Translations under genes and position numbers: made by a program
In this document: one piece after another, positions 1 through 7,421 of the stretch
How the letters are laid out: every line of letters begins with the position of its first letter
Position numbering within the stretch: position 1 is the first letter of the stretch
The notes under the pieces: generated by a model
Told to the model about the DNA's origin: nothing
Databases searched by the model: none
The model's input: the letters and a program-made list of their open reading frames with translations, nothing else
Assembly (NCBI GenBank): GCA_934098455.1
Contig: CAKOOU010000032.1
Coordinates: 1 to 11,195, forward strand
Reading direction: 5' to 3'
DNA length: 11,195 bases
Source of the DNA: an uncultured Bacilli bacterium
GTDB taxonomy: Bacteria > Bacillota_I > Bacilli_A > RF39 > UBA660

Positions 1-100
1 GTATATAAATTATACCCTTCACTATATATTATTATAGAAAAATTTGTTTTTCCTTTTTTTTTATTACATTTTTTTAACTTTTTTATCATTTTTAACAAAT

Positions 101-142
101 AAAAAATATCTGTACATAAAAACTTACAGATATCATTTTTTT
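101..142. terminator. Terminator hairpin after the ABC operon
   Basis: A perfect 9-bp stem (ATATCTGTA at 106-114 with TACAGATAT at 125-133) closes a 10-nt loop. It has an A-run on the left flank and a T-run on the right, so it can act in both directions. On the minus strand it lies about 50 nt past the stop codon of the importer ATPase and is the natural end of that operon. The rest of positions 1-193 is low-complexity T/A-rich sequence in which I see no gene. Confidence 0.6.
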
Positions 143-193
143 GATGTAAATCAAACGTAAATTACAAATTTATATTTTTTAATTAATTTATTT

Positions 194-919
194 TTATAAA
201 TCTAATAAACCTAAAAACTTTTTTAAACTATCACTTTTAGGTTTATTAAATATTTCATCGACACTACCTGTTTCTATTATTTCTCCATTATTCATATAAA
301 TAACTCTATTTGCAACATTTTTTATAAACTTCATTTCATGAGAAACAATAATCATAGTCATTCCATCATCTGCAATAGATTTTATAACTTCTTCTACTTC
401 AAGTACCATCTCTGGATCTAATGCACTTGTAGGTTCATCAAATAATATTATATCAGGTTTCATAATAAGTGTCCTAATTATTGCAACTCTTTGTTTTTCT
501 CCACCTGATAATTCTTTAGGATAATTATTAATTTTATCAATCAAATTAAATCGTTTAAGTAATTCTTTAGCTTCTCTAATTGATTTATCTCTACTCATAA
601 TATTTAATTTAACAGGCGCTAATATTATATTATCTAATACAGTTAAGTTATCAAATAAATTAAATGATTGAAACACCATCCCAATATGTCTTCTAACTTC
701 ATTTAAACTAGTATCATTTTTTAATATCTTTTTATTTTTAAATATTATTTCTCCACTAGTAGGTATTTCTAACATATTTAAACACCTAAGACAAGTACTT
801 TTACCACAACCACTAGGACCTATAATAGCAAGTCTATCACCAGAATTTACTACAAAATCTATATCTTTTAATACTTTTTTATTATTAAAACTCTTATTTA
901 ATTTCTTAACTTCTAACAT
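194..919 (-). CDS. Polar amino-acid ABC transporter ATP-binding protein (GlnQ/HisP type)
   Basis: Cytoplasmic ATPase that powers an amino-acid importer. The 241 residues are full length for the family. Visible motifs are Walker A GPSGCGKS (34-41), Q-loop Gln84 in FQSFNLF, signature LSGGE (137-141) followed by KQRVAIIR, Walker B IILFDE (157-162), the D-loop SALD (165-168) and the H-loop His194. The pattern FQSFNLFDNLTVLDN followed by KELSGGEKQRVAI is typical of the polar amino-acid (PAAT) group. It is the last gene of a three-gene operon and overlaps the permease by 14 nt; its ribosome binding site AAAGGA lies inside the permease. The family and broad substrate class are secure. The exact amino acid is not determinable from this sequence. 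Confidence 0.95.
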   Translation of the reverse strand: MLEVKKLNKSFNNKKVLKDIDFVVNSGDRLAIIGPSGCGKSTCLRCLNMLEIPTSGEIIFKNKKILKNDTSLNEVRRHIGMVFQSFNLFDNLTVLDNIILAPVKLNIMSRDKSIREAKELLKRFNLIDKINNYPKELSGGEKQRVAIIRTLIMKPDIILFDEPTSALDPEMVLEVEEVIKSIADDGMTMIIVSHEMKFIKNVANRVIYMNNGEIIETGSVDEIFNKPKSDSLKKFLGLLDL

Positions 920-1598
920 TATTAAATTTCCTTTCTAACTTAGTAATTAATTTTGCAAGTGTTAATGTCATAGTCAAATATATTAATGCTACTATAATTA
1001 GTGGAAAAAAATAATCATAAGTACGTGATGCTATTATATCACTTGCTTTAGTAAGTTCTATTATACCTATATAAGCACCAACACTAGTTTCTTTTAATAA
1101 TGTAATAAATTCATTACCTAAAGCTGGTAATATGTTTTTAATTGCTTGAGGTAATATAATATTTTTCATAATTGTACCATATTTTAAACCAAGACTTAAT
1201 CCTGCTTCCATCTGTCCCTTATCTATACTATTTATACCACTTCTAATAATCTCTGAAACATAAGCACCACTATTAATACCAAACGAAAGTATCCCTACAA
1301 TTAATATATTAATATTAACACTTTTAAAAATGACATAATATATTATCATTAATTGTAATATAACAGGAGTACCTCTTATAATATTTACATAACATATTGA
1401 TATAAAATTTAATAATTTTAATTTTTTATTATTATCATAATAATTTCTTATCAATGAAACGACTATACCTATTATAATACCTAGTATAACAGCAAAGAAT
1501 GCTATTATAATAGTATTAAATAATCCTTCTATTATATATTTATATCTATCTTGATATATTAAACTATAATATAATGTATCTTTAACCCAATTTAACAT
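906..1598 (-). CDS. Amino-acid ABC transporter permease (HisM/GlnP family)
   Basis: Membrane-spanning subunit of the importer, 230 residues. Hydrophobic segments fall at about 23-50, 66-92, 96-116, 165-180 and 198-218. The PAAT-permease signature RGTPVILQL is at 75-83. The EAA loop that docks on the ATPase is at about 130-160, beginning EAGLSLGLKYG and ending LPQAIKNILPALGNEF. Its ribosome binding site AGGTG is in the tail of the binding-protein gene, only 7 nt away, and its 3' end overlaps the ATPase gene, so the three genes are almost certainly co-transcribed and co-translated. A single permease gene implies a homodimeric channel; that is inference from the family. Confidence 0.95.
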   Translation of the reverse strand: MLNWVKDTLYYSLIYQDRYKYIIEGLFNTIIIAFFAVILGIIIGIVVSLIRNYYDNNKKLKLLNFISICYVNIIRGTPVILQLMIIYYVIFKSVNINILIVGILSFGINSGAYVSEIIRSGINSIDKGQMEAGLSLGLKYGTIMKNIILPQAIKNILPALGNEFITLLKETSVGAYIGIIELTKASDIIASRTYDYFFPLIIVALIYLTMTLTLAKLITKLERKFNNVRS

Positions 1599-1605
1599 AA
1601 TTCAC

Positions 1606-2322
1606 CTACTCTGTGTATTTTAAAACATATTCATCTATTTTACCTGAATTTTTTAAATCTTCTATTACTTCATTAACTATATCCATTAATTCTTTATTAT
1701 TCTTTTTAACTACCATACCATAGTTTTCAGAAGATAATATATTATTTAATAATTTTAAATTGGTATTTTTATTTAATATTTGTTTAGCGGGTAATTCATC
1801 CATTACTACACAATCTACTTTATTATTTTTTAAATCTTCTATAGCAGATAAATATTTCTTTTGTCTAGTTATATTAGCATTTTTATAATTATTAGTAACA
1901 AACGTATCTGCTGTACTTCCTAATTGTACTGCAATATTTTTATTATTTAAGTCTTTAAAATTAGTCTCATCATCGCCAGATTTAATAATAACAACTATTT
2001 TAGAAGTAAAATAATCTTTAGAAAAATCTACTTGTTTACTTCTTTCTTCTGTATAACTTATTCCAGCTGCACCTATATCTGCTTTACCACTTTTAACTTC
2101 ATTAATTATTGAATCAAATGCAACATCTTTTATAACAAGTTTTTTATTCATTTTACTTGCAATTTCTTTGGCTATTTCTACATCTACTCCTACAACTTCA
2201 TTATTTTCATAGTATTCGAATGGTGCAAATCCAGCTTCTGTAACCACTATAAGTTCATCTTTATTTCTACCACATCCACATAAAGTAATTAAACATAAAC
2301 ATAATAAAATAATTTTTTTCAT
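1606..2322 (-). CDS. Amino-acid ABC transporter substrate-binding lipoprotein (family 3)
   Basis: Extracellular receptor of the importer, 238 residues. The N-terminus MKKIILLCLCLITLCGCG is a lipoprotein signal. The lipobox is LCGC with Cys17 as the lipidated residue; Cys at the -2 position is less usual. The mature part is a classic family-3 (PBPb) fold: TEAGFAPFEYY (28-38), GVDVEIAKEIA (45-55), GKADIGAAGISYTEERSKQ (79-97), whose Arg94 is the expected ligand-carboxylate contact, then the second lobe from about residue 106. The start ATG follows GAGGAG. The gene is first in the operon and has its own extended -10 promoter. No T-box, SAM or other leader riboswitch fits in the short upstream region. 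Confidence 0.95.
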   Translation of the reverse strand: MKKIILLCLCLITLCGCGRNKDELIVVTEAGFAPFEYYENNEVVGVDVEIAKEIASKMNKKLVIKDVAFDSIINEVKSGKADIGAAGISYTEERSKQVDFSKDYFTSKIVVIIKSGDDETNFKDLNNKNIAVQLGSTADTFVTNNYKNANITRQKKYLSAIEDLKNNKVDCVVMDELPAKQILNKNTNLKLLNNILSSENYGMVVKKNNKELMDIVNEVIEDLKNSGKIDEYVLKYTE

Positions 2323-2332
2323 ATTTTTAACA

Positions 2333-2357
2333 CTCCTCTACAATAAAAATTATAGCA
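2333..2357 (-). promoter_or_regulatory. Extended -10 promoter and RBS of the importer operon
   Basis: On the minus strand the sequence TGCTATAAT (2349-2357) is a perfect extended -10 element. No good -35 is present at 16-18 bp, which is common for extended -10 promoters. GAGGAG (2333-2338) follows and is well placed for the ATG at 2322. The predicted leader is only about 20 nt. Confidence 0.55.
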
Positions 2358-2360
2358 TAA

Positions 2361-2402
2361 AAGAAAAAGAATTGATAATTAATTTTTATTAAATATCAAT
2401 TC
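2361..2402 (-). terminator. Terminator after the first surface-protein gene
   Basis: Arms at 2369-2383 and 2388-2402 pair over 15 bp with one mismatch around a 4-nt A loop. On the minus strand they are followed by a T-rich tract (TTTTTCTTTT). The hairpin begins a few bases after the stop codon at 2407 and sits just upstream of the importer promoter, so it separates the two units. Confidence 0.65.
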
Positions 2403-2406
2403 CATG

Positions 2407-4401
2407 TTAATTTATTGAATAAGGACTTTCTATTGTTCCATTTCCAGATGAAATTTGTGTATTTGCAAGAAGAGTTACAACTGGCCGAATATATAAAGTA
2501 CCCCTACCAACACGATTGGCATATGAAGAATCGCCATCTTTTTGTACAATAAATGAATAAGCATAGCAACTTCCACAATCATATGGTTTACCAAAATTAA
2601 TACCACTATTAGTGCATGTACTTGTACTATATAATAGTATTGATGGGGAAATAGTCCACCAGTCTTTTGTTTTGGAATTATTATTTAAATAATAATTTGA
2701 ATTAGCCATTGCTCCACCTCCTGCATATACCACTTCATCAAAAGTTATTGTTCCAATATTATTAATGTCTATCTCTCCATTTTCTCCTGTAATTTCACAT
2801 TCATAAGATGGAGTTTTTGTATAATTTTTTTTATTTGAAGCAGTAAATCTAAAACTTTTATCTGCACTATATACCAAATTACTCATTCCATCACTACCAT
2901 CATATTCTTGATCTATTGTTACTACGACTTCTCCAGTATTATCATAACTGTATCCATTTGATTGATCACCTATACACCAAACATCATTTTTTAATAATGC
3001 TATATCTTTTTCATTTATTATTTTTCTATTCAACCATTCATTTAATCTCCCTTTTATAGTTAATGATAATTTGGTATCTCCGTCATATGGACCATGAGTT
3101 GAAGCATACCAATTAGATTCGTAATTATAATATCTTTTTGTTTTTGGGTTATATATTGTAGATCCAGCCCAGTAACCATAATAAGCAGAAATGATTTTTC
3201 CATCTGCATCAGTTGCATAACCACTACTATCTGTTAAATTTGCTGTACTACAAGTTTTTTCTGAAGCAAGTATTAATTTAATGCTTCCATCACCTTGTAT
3301 TCTAACAATTCTCCAGCACATTCCTGCATAGTTTACGTAATTATCAATTGGATTTCCTCTAAAATAATATGTTGTTCCATAATCATCTATTGCAGTTGAT
3401 AATATTTTATCATTTGAAGTTGTTGGATTATCTACCATACCTTTTGAAGATAAATTTGGAATATAAATAGACTTTCCAGATATAGTTCCATTTTTGGCAT
3501 TATTTATAATAGAATAAGCTAATGTTCCTTCTTCAAACGGCATGTAATCTTCTACTTTATCTAAATTAATTGTAAAATCACTTGATGTTTTTGTTAAATT
3601 TATTGTTACTATTTGTGAATCTTCTGTTGTTGTTATTGTTGTTCCACTTACTCCTGCTGTTTCTCCTTTATTTATTGTTATATCTTTTTGTCCTAATACT
3701 TTTCCATCTTTATCTTTTAAATATATTGTATGACTTCCTGGTTCTACTCCTGGTATTGTATATGTATTATTATTTATTTGACTCTTCTTTGGATTACTAT
3801 GTAATTCTACATAGTCTCCTTCACTTGCTCCAGTTACTGTTCCTGTTATATCTACTATATCTCTTAAATTATATATTTGTACTTTTGCAGATACTTCTTT
3901 TCCCATATCTACACTTTGGTCTACATTCATTTCTTTATATGTTAATTGTAAACTATATGTTTGTACTTCATCTTTTACTATATTATTTGTTACTAGTATT
4001 CCATTTTGTGTTGGAAATACTGTTTCTGTTTTTCCATTACATGTACTATTAGTTACACTACTTGTACATGTAAGTGTATATACCATATCACTTGTTCTTT
4101 CTAAATTATTTACTAATTCTTCTAAGTATACAGCATAATTATTTATAGTTGCATTACCACTATTAGTTACTGTAAATGTTTTTGCTGTTATAGAGTTACC
4201 TGGTTCTATCTTTTCTGCTGTTATAAGTGCATTACCATCTCCATAAACTAATTCTAAGTTTGCTGTTGTAACACTAATACTTTTTTCATTATCATTTCCT
4301 TTTATTTTAGTTAGAAAATATGCGTAAGTTAATCCTACAAGAATTAAAAGTACTAAAAATATTCCTGTTACACTTACTATAATACGTTGTTTCCTATTCA
4401 T
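2407..4401 (-). CDS. Membrane-anchored surface protein: TasA-like domain plus C-terminal lectin-like (DUF6273-type) module
   Basis: About 664 residues. I chose the ATG at 4401. An in-frame GTG at 4413 would add four residues, but the AAGGAAGGTG ribosome binding site abuts that GTG and is correctly spaced for the ATG. Numbering from the ATG: a membrane anchor at about 7-28 ending in GLTYAYF; a TasA/camelysin-like beta region (about 40-180) with the EPGNS..VTNSGNATI pattern; a small beta domain (about 185-275) resembling carboxypeptidase-regulatory folds; then a C-terminal module with DDYGTTYYFRG, WRIVRIQGDGSI (363-374), WWTISP and IRPVVTLL, ending GNGTIESPYSIN. Many cysteines in the last domain suggest disulfides. 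There is no LPXTG motif, so the N-terminal helix is the likely anchor. The C-terminal module is paralogous to that of the 7640-9739 protein. The role is unknown; surface adhesion or display is inference. Confidence 0.85.
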   Translation of the reverse strand: MNRKQRIIVSVTGIFLVLLILVGLTYAYFLTKIKGNDNEKSISVTTANLELVYGDGNALITAEKIEPGNSITAKTFTVTNSGNATINNYAVYLEELVNNLERTSDMVYTLTCTSSVTNSTCNGKTETVFPTQNGILVTNNIVKDEVQTYSLQLTYKEMNVDQSVDMGKEVSAKVQIYNLRDIVDITGTVTGASEGDYVELHSNPKKSQINNNTYTIPGVEPGSHTIYLKDKDGKVLGQKDITINKGETAGVSGTTITTTEDSQIVTINLTKTSSDFTINLDKVEDYMPFEEGTLAYSIINNAKNGTISGKSIYIPNLSSKGMVDNPTTSNDKILSTAIDDYGTTYYFRGNPIDNYVNYAGMCWRIVRIQGDGSIKLILASEKTCSTANLTDSSGYATDADGKIISAYYGYWAGSTIYNPKTKRYYNYESNWYASTHGPYDGDTKLSLTIKGRLNEWLNRKIINEKDIALLKNDVWCIGDQSNGYSYDNTGEVVVTIDQEYDGSDGMSNLVYSADKSFRFTASNKKNYTKTPSYECEITGENGEIDINNIGTITFDEVVYAGGGAMANSNYYLNNNSKTKDWWTISPSILLYSTSTCTNSGINFGKPYDCGSCYAYSFIVQKDGDSSYANRVGRGTLYIRPVVTLLANTQISSGNGTIESPYSIN

Positions 4402-4410
4402 CTTTCTAAA

Positions 4411-4420
4411 CACCTTCCTT
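4411..4420 (-). promoter_or_regulatory. Ribosome binding site that decides the surface-protein start
   Basis: AAGGAAGGTG on the minus strand leaves 9 nt before the ATG at 4401. It directly includes the alternative GTG at 4411-4413, which therefore cannot use it. Confidence 0.6.
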
Positions 4421-4434
4421 TATTTTACAAATAA

Positions 4435-4440
4435 ATTATA
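4435..4440 (-). promoter_or_regulatory. Candidate -10 box of the first surface-protein gene
   Basis: A perfect TATAAT on the minus strand gives a predicted leader of about 27 nt before the ATG at 4401. No convincing -35 hexamer is present at the usual distance. A 10-nt palindrome ATAGGCCTAT (4463-4472) lies about where an upstream regulator would bind. In such AT-rich sequence a TATAAT match is weak evidence by itself. Confidence 0.35.
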
Positions 4441-4523
4441 TAATAATTAATTTTAAATTAACATAGGCCTATAGCACTACATATATTAAAACATATTGTA
4501 TATAAAATATTTGTCGAACACAC

Positions 4524-4603
4524 AAAAAAATCATATTTTTTCTTCTTTTATACCCCCCCCCCCGAACAATTTTTCGAGGTCGGGAGAGAAGTATATGATT
4601 TTT
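4524..4603 (-). terminator. Large branched hairpin carrying a homopolymer tract
   Basis: An 11-bp perfect outer stem (AAAAATCATAT at 4526-4536 with ATATGATTTTT at 4593-4603) encloses a CTTCT/AGAAG step and an inner stem formed at the C-run: CCTCGAA pairs with TTCGGGG on the minus strand, with one G-U. Minus-strand transcripts leave the stem through TTTTTTT, and plus-strand transcripts through TTTTTGATTTTTTT, so it can terminate in both directions. It lies between yqfD (stop at 4733) and the downstream surface gene. The whole 331-nt gap 4402-4732 holds this hairpin, a second AT-only inverted repeat and the surface-gene promoter, and no ORF I would support. It could instead be a small structured RNA. 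Confidence 0.5.
4553..4563. repeat. Homopolymer run of 11 C (G on the minus strand)
   Basis: Eleven consecutive C residues in DNA of about 25% G+C, inside the hairpin upstream of a surface-protein gene. Runs of this length are prone to slipped-strand length change. Confidence 0.9.
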
Positions 4604-4632
4604 GATTTTTTTATGAATAGAAAATTACTTGC

Positions 4633-4659
4633 GAATTAAAATGTACAAAATTTTAATTC
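4633..4659. repeat. AT-rich inverted repeat downstream of yqfD
   Basis: GAATTAAAAT (4633-4642) and ATTTTAATTC (4650-4659) are perfect 10-nt arms around a 7-nt loop. On the minus strand no T-run follows, so it is not a canonical terminator. It may stabilise the 3' end of the yqfCD transcript. Confidence 0.5.
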
Positions 4660-4732
4660 TTTCTGGTATTTCTACCTTAATAAAATATTAGCATTTTTTT
4701 ATTTTAATATCAATACAATTTTAATCATTTCT

Positions 4733-5854
4733 TTATTCTTCAATAATATTTTTTTCTAATTTTATTTGTTTACCAATGTTTTCTTCTGTAACAACAAATA
4801 CATTTAAAGATATTTCTTTATCATTAATAGTTTTATTTAATATTTTCTTATTTAACACTTTACCATTATTACCTAACTTACTGTTAAATTTTTTATCTAT
4901 TTCTAATAATGCTTTATTAACACTATCTATTTCATTATATTTATATTTCTTTTCTATATATTCTATCTCTTTATATAATTTAATAAATCTGTTATTTATT
5001 ATATATTTTTTATCAAATTTATTATATTTATTATTTCTTAATACTTTATGATTTATAATAAAATTATATCTTTTTTTACTAGTATATTCTTTTTTTATAT
5101 AATCTCTTTTTAAAGATATATTTGTATTATACCAAACTTTTCCCATTACTTTACCATTAGCACAAGTATAACTCTTAGTTTCCTCATTTAATTTTAAATT
5201 TCCATCTATTAATATATCATCTTTTCTTACTAAGTCATTTACATTAACTAATATTTCTCCTTTATCACTAAATACATTAGTAATAATTGATTCTTTAGTA
5301 GCAACTACATTGCAATATTCATTTTCTTTAATCTCTTCATCTATTATTCTTTCTTCAACTCTTACAACGTATGTCATTCCTATATTAGTAATACTAATCC
5401 ATTCTAATTTATCTTTATTATTTTCTAGTATTTTATTTTTTATATTTTCTATTTGATTAAAATCTTTCTTTATACTGTATTTTCTTATACCATACTCATA
5501 TAATTCATCACTTACTAATTCTCTAATATTTTTATTACTATGTATTACATTTATTTTAAGTATTATATTTGATACTATATATGTAAGTATTAAACATAAT
5601 ATAAAAGACCCTATAAAATATTTAAGTAAATATATTTTATTTAATAAATAATCTATTCCTACATTTCTATATATTTCTATTTCTGAATAATAATTATATG
5701 TTTTTATATTTTTATAATCATCTTTATTTATTTTAACTATTATATTATCTTTATCTAAATAATTTATATTATATAATTCTATATTATATTTATTACATTT
5801 ATTAATAAATCTTTTTATATTATTTTTTACTTTAATAATGATATATTTATTCAT
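4733..5854 (-). CDS. yqfD: Sporulation protein YqfD
   Basis: 373 residues, close to the family's usual length. The layout matches the YqfD family. There is a small N-terminal domain (1-65), including the conserved early stretch around RFINKCNKYNI, and a membrane segment at about 77-99. After it comes a region of the type 'ISITNIGMTYVVRVEER' (about 153-169), with the GT..V.V.E pattern, and then the NVVATKESIITNVFSDKGE block followed by a basic C-terminal domain. In B. subtilis the protein acts in the mother cell during spore formation. Here it follows yqfC with an 8-nt overlap, and its ribosome binding site GGAG lies inside yqfC. The usual next gene phoH is absent. The C-terminus is extremely Lys/Asn/Ile-rich and diverged, so assignment rests on the layout, the VVATK..I block and the neighbour. 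Confidence 0.8.
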   Translation of the reverse strand: MNKYIIIKVKNNIKRFINKCNKYNIELYNINYLDKDNIIVKINKDDYKNIKTYNYYSEIEIYRNVGIDYLLNKIYLLKYFIGSFILCLILTYIVSNIILKINVIHSNKNIRELVSDELYEYGIRKYSIKKDFNQIENIKNKILENNKDKLEWISITNIGMTYVVRVEERIIDEEIKENEYCNVVATKESIITNVFSDKGEILVNVNDLVRKDDILIDGNLKLNEETKSYTCANGKVMGKVWYNTNISLKRDYIKKEYTSKKRYNFIINHKVLRNNKYNKFDKKYIINNRFIKLYKEIEYIEKKYKYNEIDSVNKALLEIDKKFNSKLGNNGKVLNKKILNKTINDKEISLNVFVVTEENIGKQIKLEKNIIEE

Positions 5855-6086
5855 ATATTTTCTCCAATTTAGTTATATTACCTTTTATTAATAATTCTTC
5901 TTTTTCCATTTTTTTTATTAATAAATCTATACCATATATATTTAATATCATATTATTTAATTTTAAACTTATATATTTATCTGTAAACTTAATTATATCT
6001 ATATATCTATAAACGTATATATAATTTGAATATAAAATTATATAGTAATCTTCTTTTTTTAAATAGCTTTTAAATATTTCAAACAT
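5847..6086 (-). CDS. yqfC: Sporulation protein YqfC (YabP/YqfC family)
   Basis: A 79-residue protein fitting the small all-beta YabP/YqfC family. It has the ordered pattern 'VYRYIDIIKFTDKYISLKL' (about 25-43), 'MILNIYGIDLLIKKM' (about 46-60) and 'EELLIKGNITKLEKIYE' (63-79), matching the family's 'I.I.NH..I..YS...I.I......I.I.G..L.I..L....I.I.G.I..I.F' rhythm. The family works in spore formation, and yqfC is normally directly upstream of yqfD, as here. The start ATG at 6086 follows GGTGA with 7-nt spacing. The sequence is diverged; the yqfD neighbour is the strongest support. Confidence 0.75.
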   Translation of the reverse strand: MFEIFKSYLKKEDYYIILYSNYIYVYRYIDIIKFTDKYISLKLNNMILNIYGIDLLIKKMEKEELLIKGNITKLEKIYE

Positions 6087-6115
6087 ATATATTCACCATT
6101 TAATTATATGCATTT

Positions 6116-6140
6116 AAAAAGTACTAAATTATATTAGTAC
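6116..6140 (-). terminator. Terminator after vanY
   Basis: A perfect 7-bp stem GTACTAA/TTAGTAC (6121-6127 with 6134-6140) and a 6-nt loop are followed on the minus strand by TTTTT. It lies 46 nt past the vanY stop and ahead of yqfC, so it splits the two units. Confidence 0.6.
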
Positions 6141-6185
6141 CTTAATTTTATTATTATATTTCATACTAGAAATTCTATAATATTT

Positions 6186-7145
6186 TTACTTCTCTAAATA
6201 AAATGCGTAATATTCATCATATGTTAAACCAGACTTAAATACTTTAGTAGCAGTTTCAACTCCTAAATATCTATAATGCCATGATTCATAACTATATCCA
6301 GTTAAATATTCTTTATCTTTAGGATATCTTAAAATAAATCCATATTTATAAGCATTGTTTGATAACCATTTGAAAGCATCACTTTCTTCAAAATCACTAG
6401 TAGTTGACCTACCACTTGTAAATATATCTATTGCAAGCCCTGTTTGATGTTCAGAATAACCAGCTCTAGCAGCATATTTATCAGCATAACTTATACCTTT
6501 ACTATAATAAAATTCTTTATATATTTCTTCTTGTCTATCATATGTTCTATAACTACTATTACCTAATAATATTATATTATCTTTCTTAGCAGCTTTAGCC
6601 ATTTCTACATAAGCATCATTACATTCTTTAGTAACTCTATTGTTTTGATAAGAATAATTTATATCTAAATTAACTATATCATTAGGAACAAAATCATTTT
6701 TTAAATAATTAAATTTATTTACTAATATTAAATTACCTTTACTTAAATCTGTTTCTTTAACAACTTTATTATCATACCAATCTTTATTAGCATGAACATT
6801 TACAATTGCAATAACATTATTATAATCAGTTTTTTTATTTTTACTTTTATATTCTAAATAATCATATAAATTCTTTTCTAAAAAATATTTTTCTTTTATT
6901 ATATTTATTACATAATCATTCTTTTCATTATCTACAAAATATTTTTGATTATCATTATTTAATTTTTTTATAATTAATTTAGATTCATCTAAACTATATC
7001 CTTTTAAAGTTAATTTATATTCATTAGTTTGATGATATTTATATTCTTTATATTTATTTATACCAAATATAGCACCAACAATTAATATTATTAAAATTAT
7101 AAAACTAACTTTAAATTGTTTTTTTAATTTTCTTTTTTTAGCCAT
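6186..7145 (-). CDS. VanY-family D-alanyl-D-alanine carboxypeptidase, membrane-anchored
   Basis: 319 residues. Basic N-terminus, then one membrane segment (about 13-29). A Lys/Asn-rich spacer follows to about residue 170, including the NVHANKDWYDN stretch typical of this group of VanY proteins. The catalytic domain runs from 172 to 319. Peptidase M15B motifs are all present: SSYRTYDRQ (197-205); SEHQTGLAID (231-240), with zinc ligands His233 and Asp240; and YESWHYRYLG (286-295), with catalytic Glu287 and zinc ligand His290. It should remove the terminal D-Ala from peptidoglycan stem peptides outside the membrane. Without other van genes this is ordinary wall remodelling rather than evidence of vancomycin resistance. 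It is translated right after a microprotein whose stop is 2 nt upstream of this ATG; the AAGAAGGTG ribosome binding site overlaps that stop. Confidence 0.92.
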   Translation of the reverse strand: MAKKRKLKKQFKVSFIILIILIVGAIFGINKYKEYKYHQTNEYKLTLKGYSLDESKLIIKKLNNDNQKYFVDNEKNDYVINIIKEKYFLEKNLYDYLEYKSKNKKTDYNNVIAIVNVHANKDWYDNKVVKETDLSKGNLILVNKFNYLKNDFVPNDIVNLDINYSYQNNRVTKECNDAYVEMAKAAKKDNIILLGNSSYRTYDRQEEIYKEFYYSKGISYADKYAARAGYSEHQTGLAIDIFTSGRSTTSDFEESDAFKWLSNNAYKYGFILRYPKDKEYLTGYSYESWHYRYLGVETATKVFKSGLTYDEYYAFYLEK

Positions 7146-7147
7146 AA

Positions 7148-7246
7148 CTACACCTTCTTAAATAATAAATACCCTACTATTATACCTATTATAACAATTA
7201 TTAAAAATACTACTATTGCAATTAATATATCTATTTTTTTATTCAT
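7148..7246 (-). CDS. 32-residue single-pass membrane microprotein coupled to vanY
   Basis: Short ORF beginning MNKKID, followed by an unbroken hydrophobic helix (about 7-29: ILIAIVVFLIIVIIGIIVGY then LLF) and ending KKV. The start ATG at 7246 follows AGGAA with 7-nt spacing. The TAG stop at 7148-7150 overlaps the ribosome binding site region of vanY and lies 2 nt before its ATG, so translation is probably coupled. Charge distribution (Lys3 and Lys4 at the start, Lys30 and Lys31 at the end) gives no clear topology. Nothing in the sequence shows a function; it may be a partner or regulator of the membrane peptidase, which is inference. I do not recognise it as a named family. Confidence 0.6.
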   Translation of the reverse strand: MNKKIDILIAIVVFLIIVIIGIIVGYLLFKKV

Positions 7247-7278
7247 ATTTAATTCCTATTCTATTAATACAATTTTTT

Positions 7279-7301
7279 TGTGGCTTATACCACATTTTTT
7301 T
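7279..7301. promoter_or_regulatory. Dyad over a possible -10 of the microprotein-vanY unit
   Basis: TGTGG (7279-7283) and CCACA (7290-7294) form a perfect 5-bp dyad. On the minus strand it contains TGGTATAAG, a plausible extended -10 that would give a leader of roughly 40 nt; no clear -35 is seen. On the plus strand the same dyad is followed by TTTTTTT and resembles a terminator against antisense reads. I cannot tell which role applies. Confidence 0.3.
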
Positions 7302-7343
7302 ACATATGCTCTATTTTGAGAATTACTAACATATATTTTTTGT

Positions 7344-7367
7344 CAGCCTGAAAACTTTTTCAGGCTG
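7344..7367. repeat. Perfect 11-nt inverted repeat
   Basis: CAGCCTGAAAA (7344-7354) and TTTTCAGGCTG (7357-7367) are perfect arms separated by 2 nt, so the real loop must use some inner A-T pairs. A T-rich stretch follows on the plus strand and none on the minus. It is one of several hairpins packed into 7247-7639. Confidence 0.6.
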
Positions 7368-7393
7368 TATATTTTAGTTTTCAGTTCATGGAC

Positions 7394-7415
7394 GATAAGA
7401 ATTTTAATTCTTATC
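7394..7415. repeat. Perfect 10-nt inverted repeat beside the gene remnant
   Basis: GATAAGAATT (7394-7403) and AATTCTTATC (7406-7415) flank 2 nt. It lies just past the stop of the decayed copy (7422) on the minus strand, where a 3'-end hairpin of that lost gene would be. No T-run follows. Confidence 0.5.
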
Positions 7416-7421
7416 TTAATC

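Noticed and set aside
3582..4052. Long plus-strand Leu/Tyr-rich open frame opposite the first surface gene, and similar ones at 4776-5051, 7855-8298, 8770-9068 and 10768-11023
   Set aside because: These are antisense shadows of strongly biased minus-strand genes. They have low-complexity Leu/Phe/Tyr content and no recognisable domain or ribosome binding site.
4463..4472. Palindrome ATAGGCCTAT upstream of the first surface gene as an operator
   Set aside because: It is a single 10-nt palindrome without a second site or known regulator match. It is noted only as context for the candidate promoter.
6103..6110. CATATAAT upstream of yqfC as a SigE-like or SigA -10 box
   Set aside because: It would put the transcript start on top of the GGTGA ribosome binding site, and no -35 of either type is at the right distance.
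6186..7145. Vancomycin resistance
   Set aside because: VanY-family carboxypeptidases are common housekeeping wall enzymes. There is no VanH, VanA or VanX homologue and no VanRS pair in the window.
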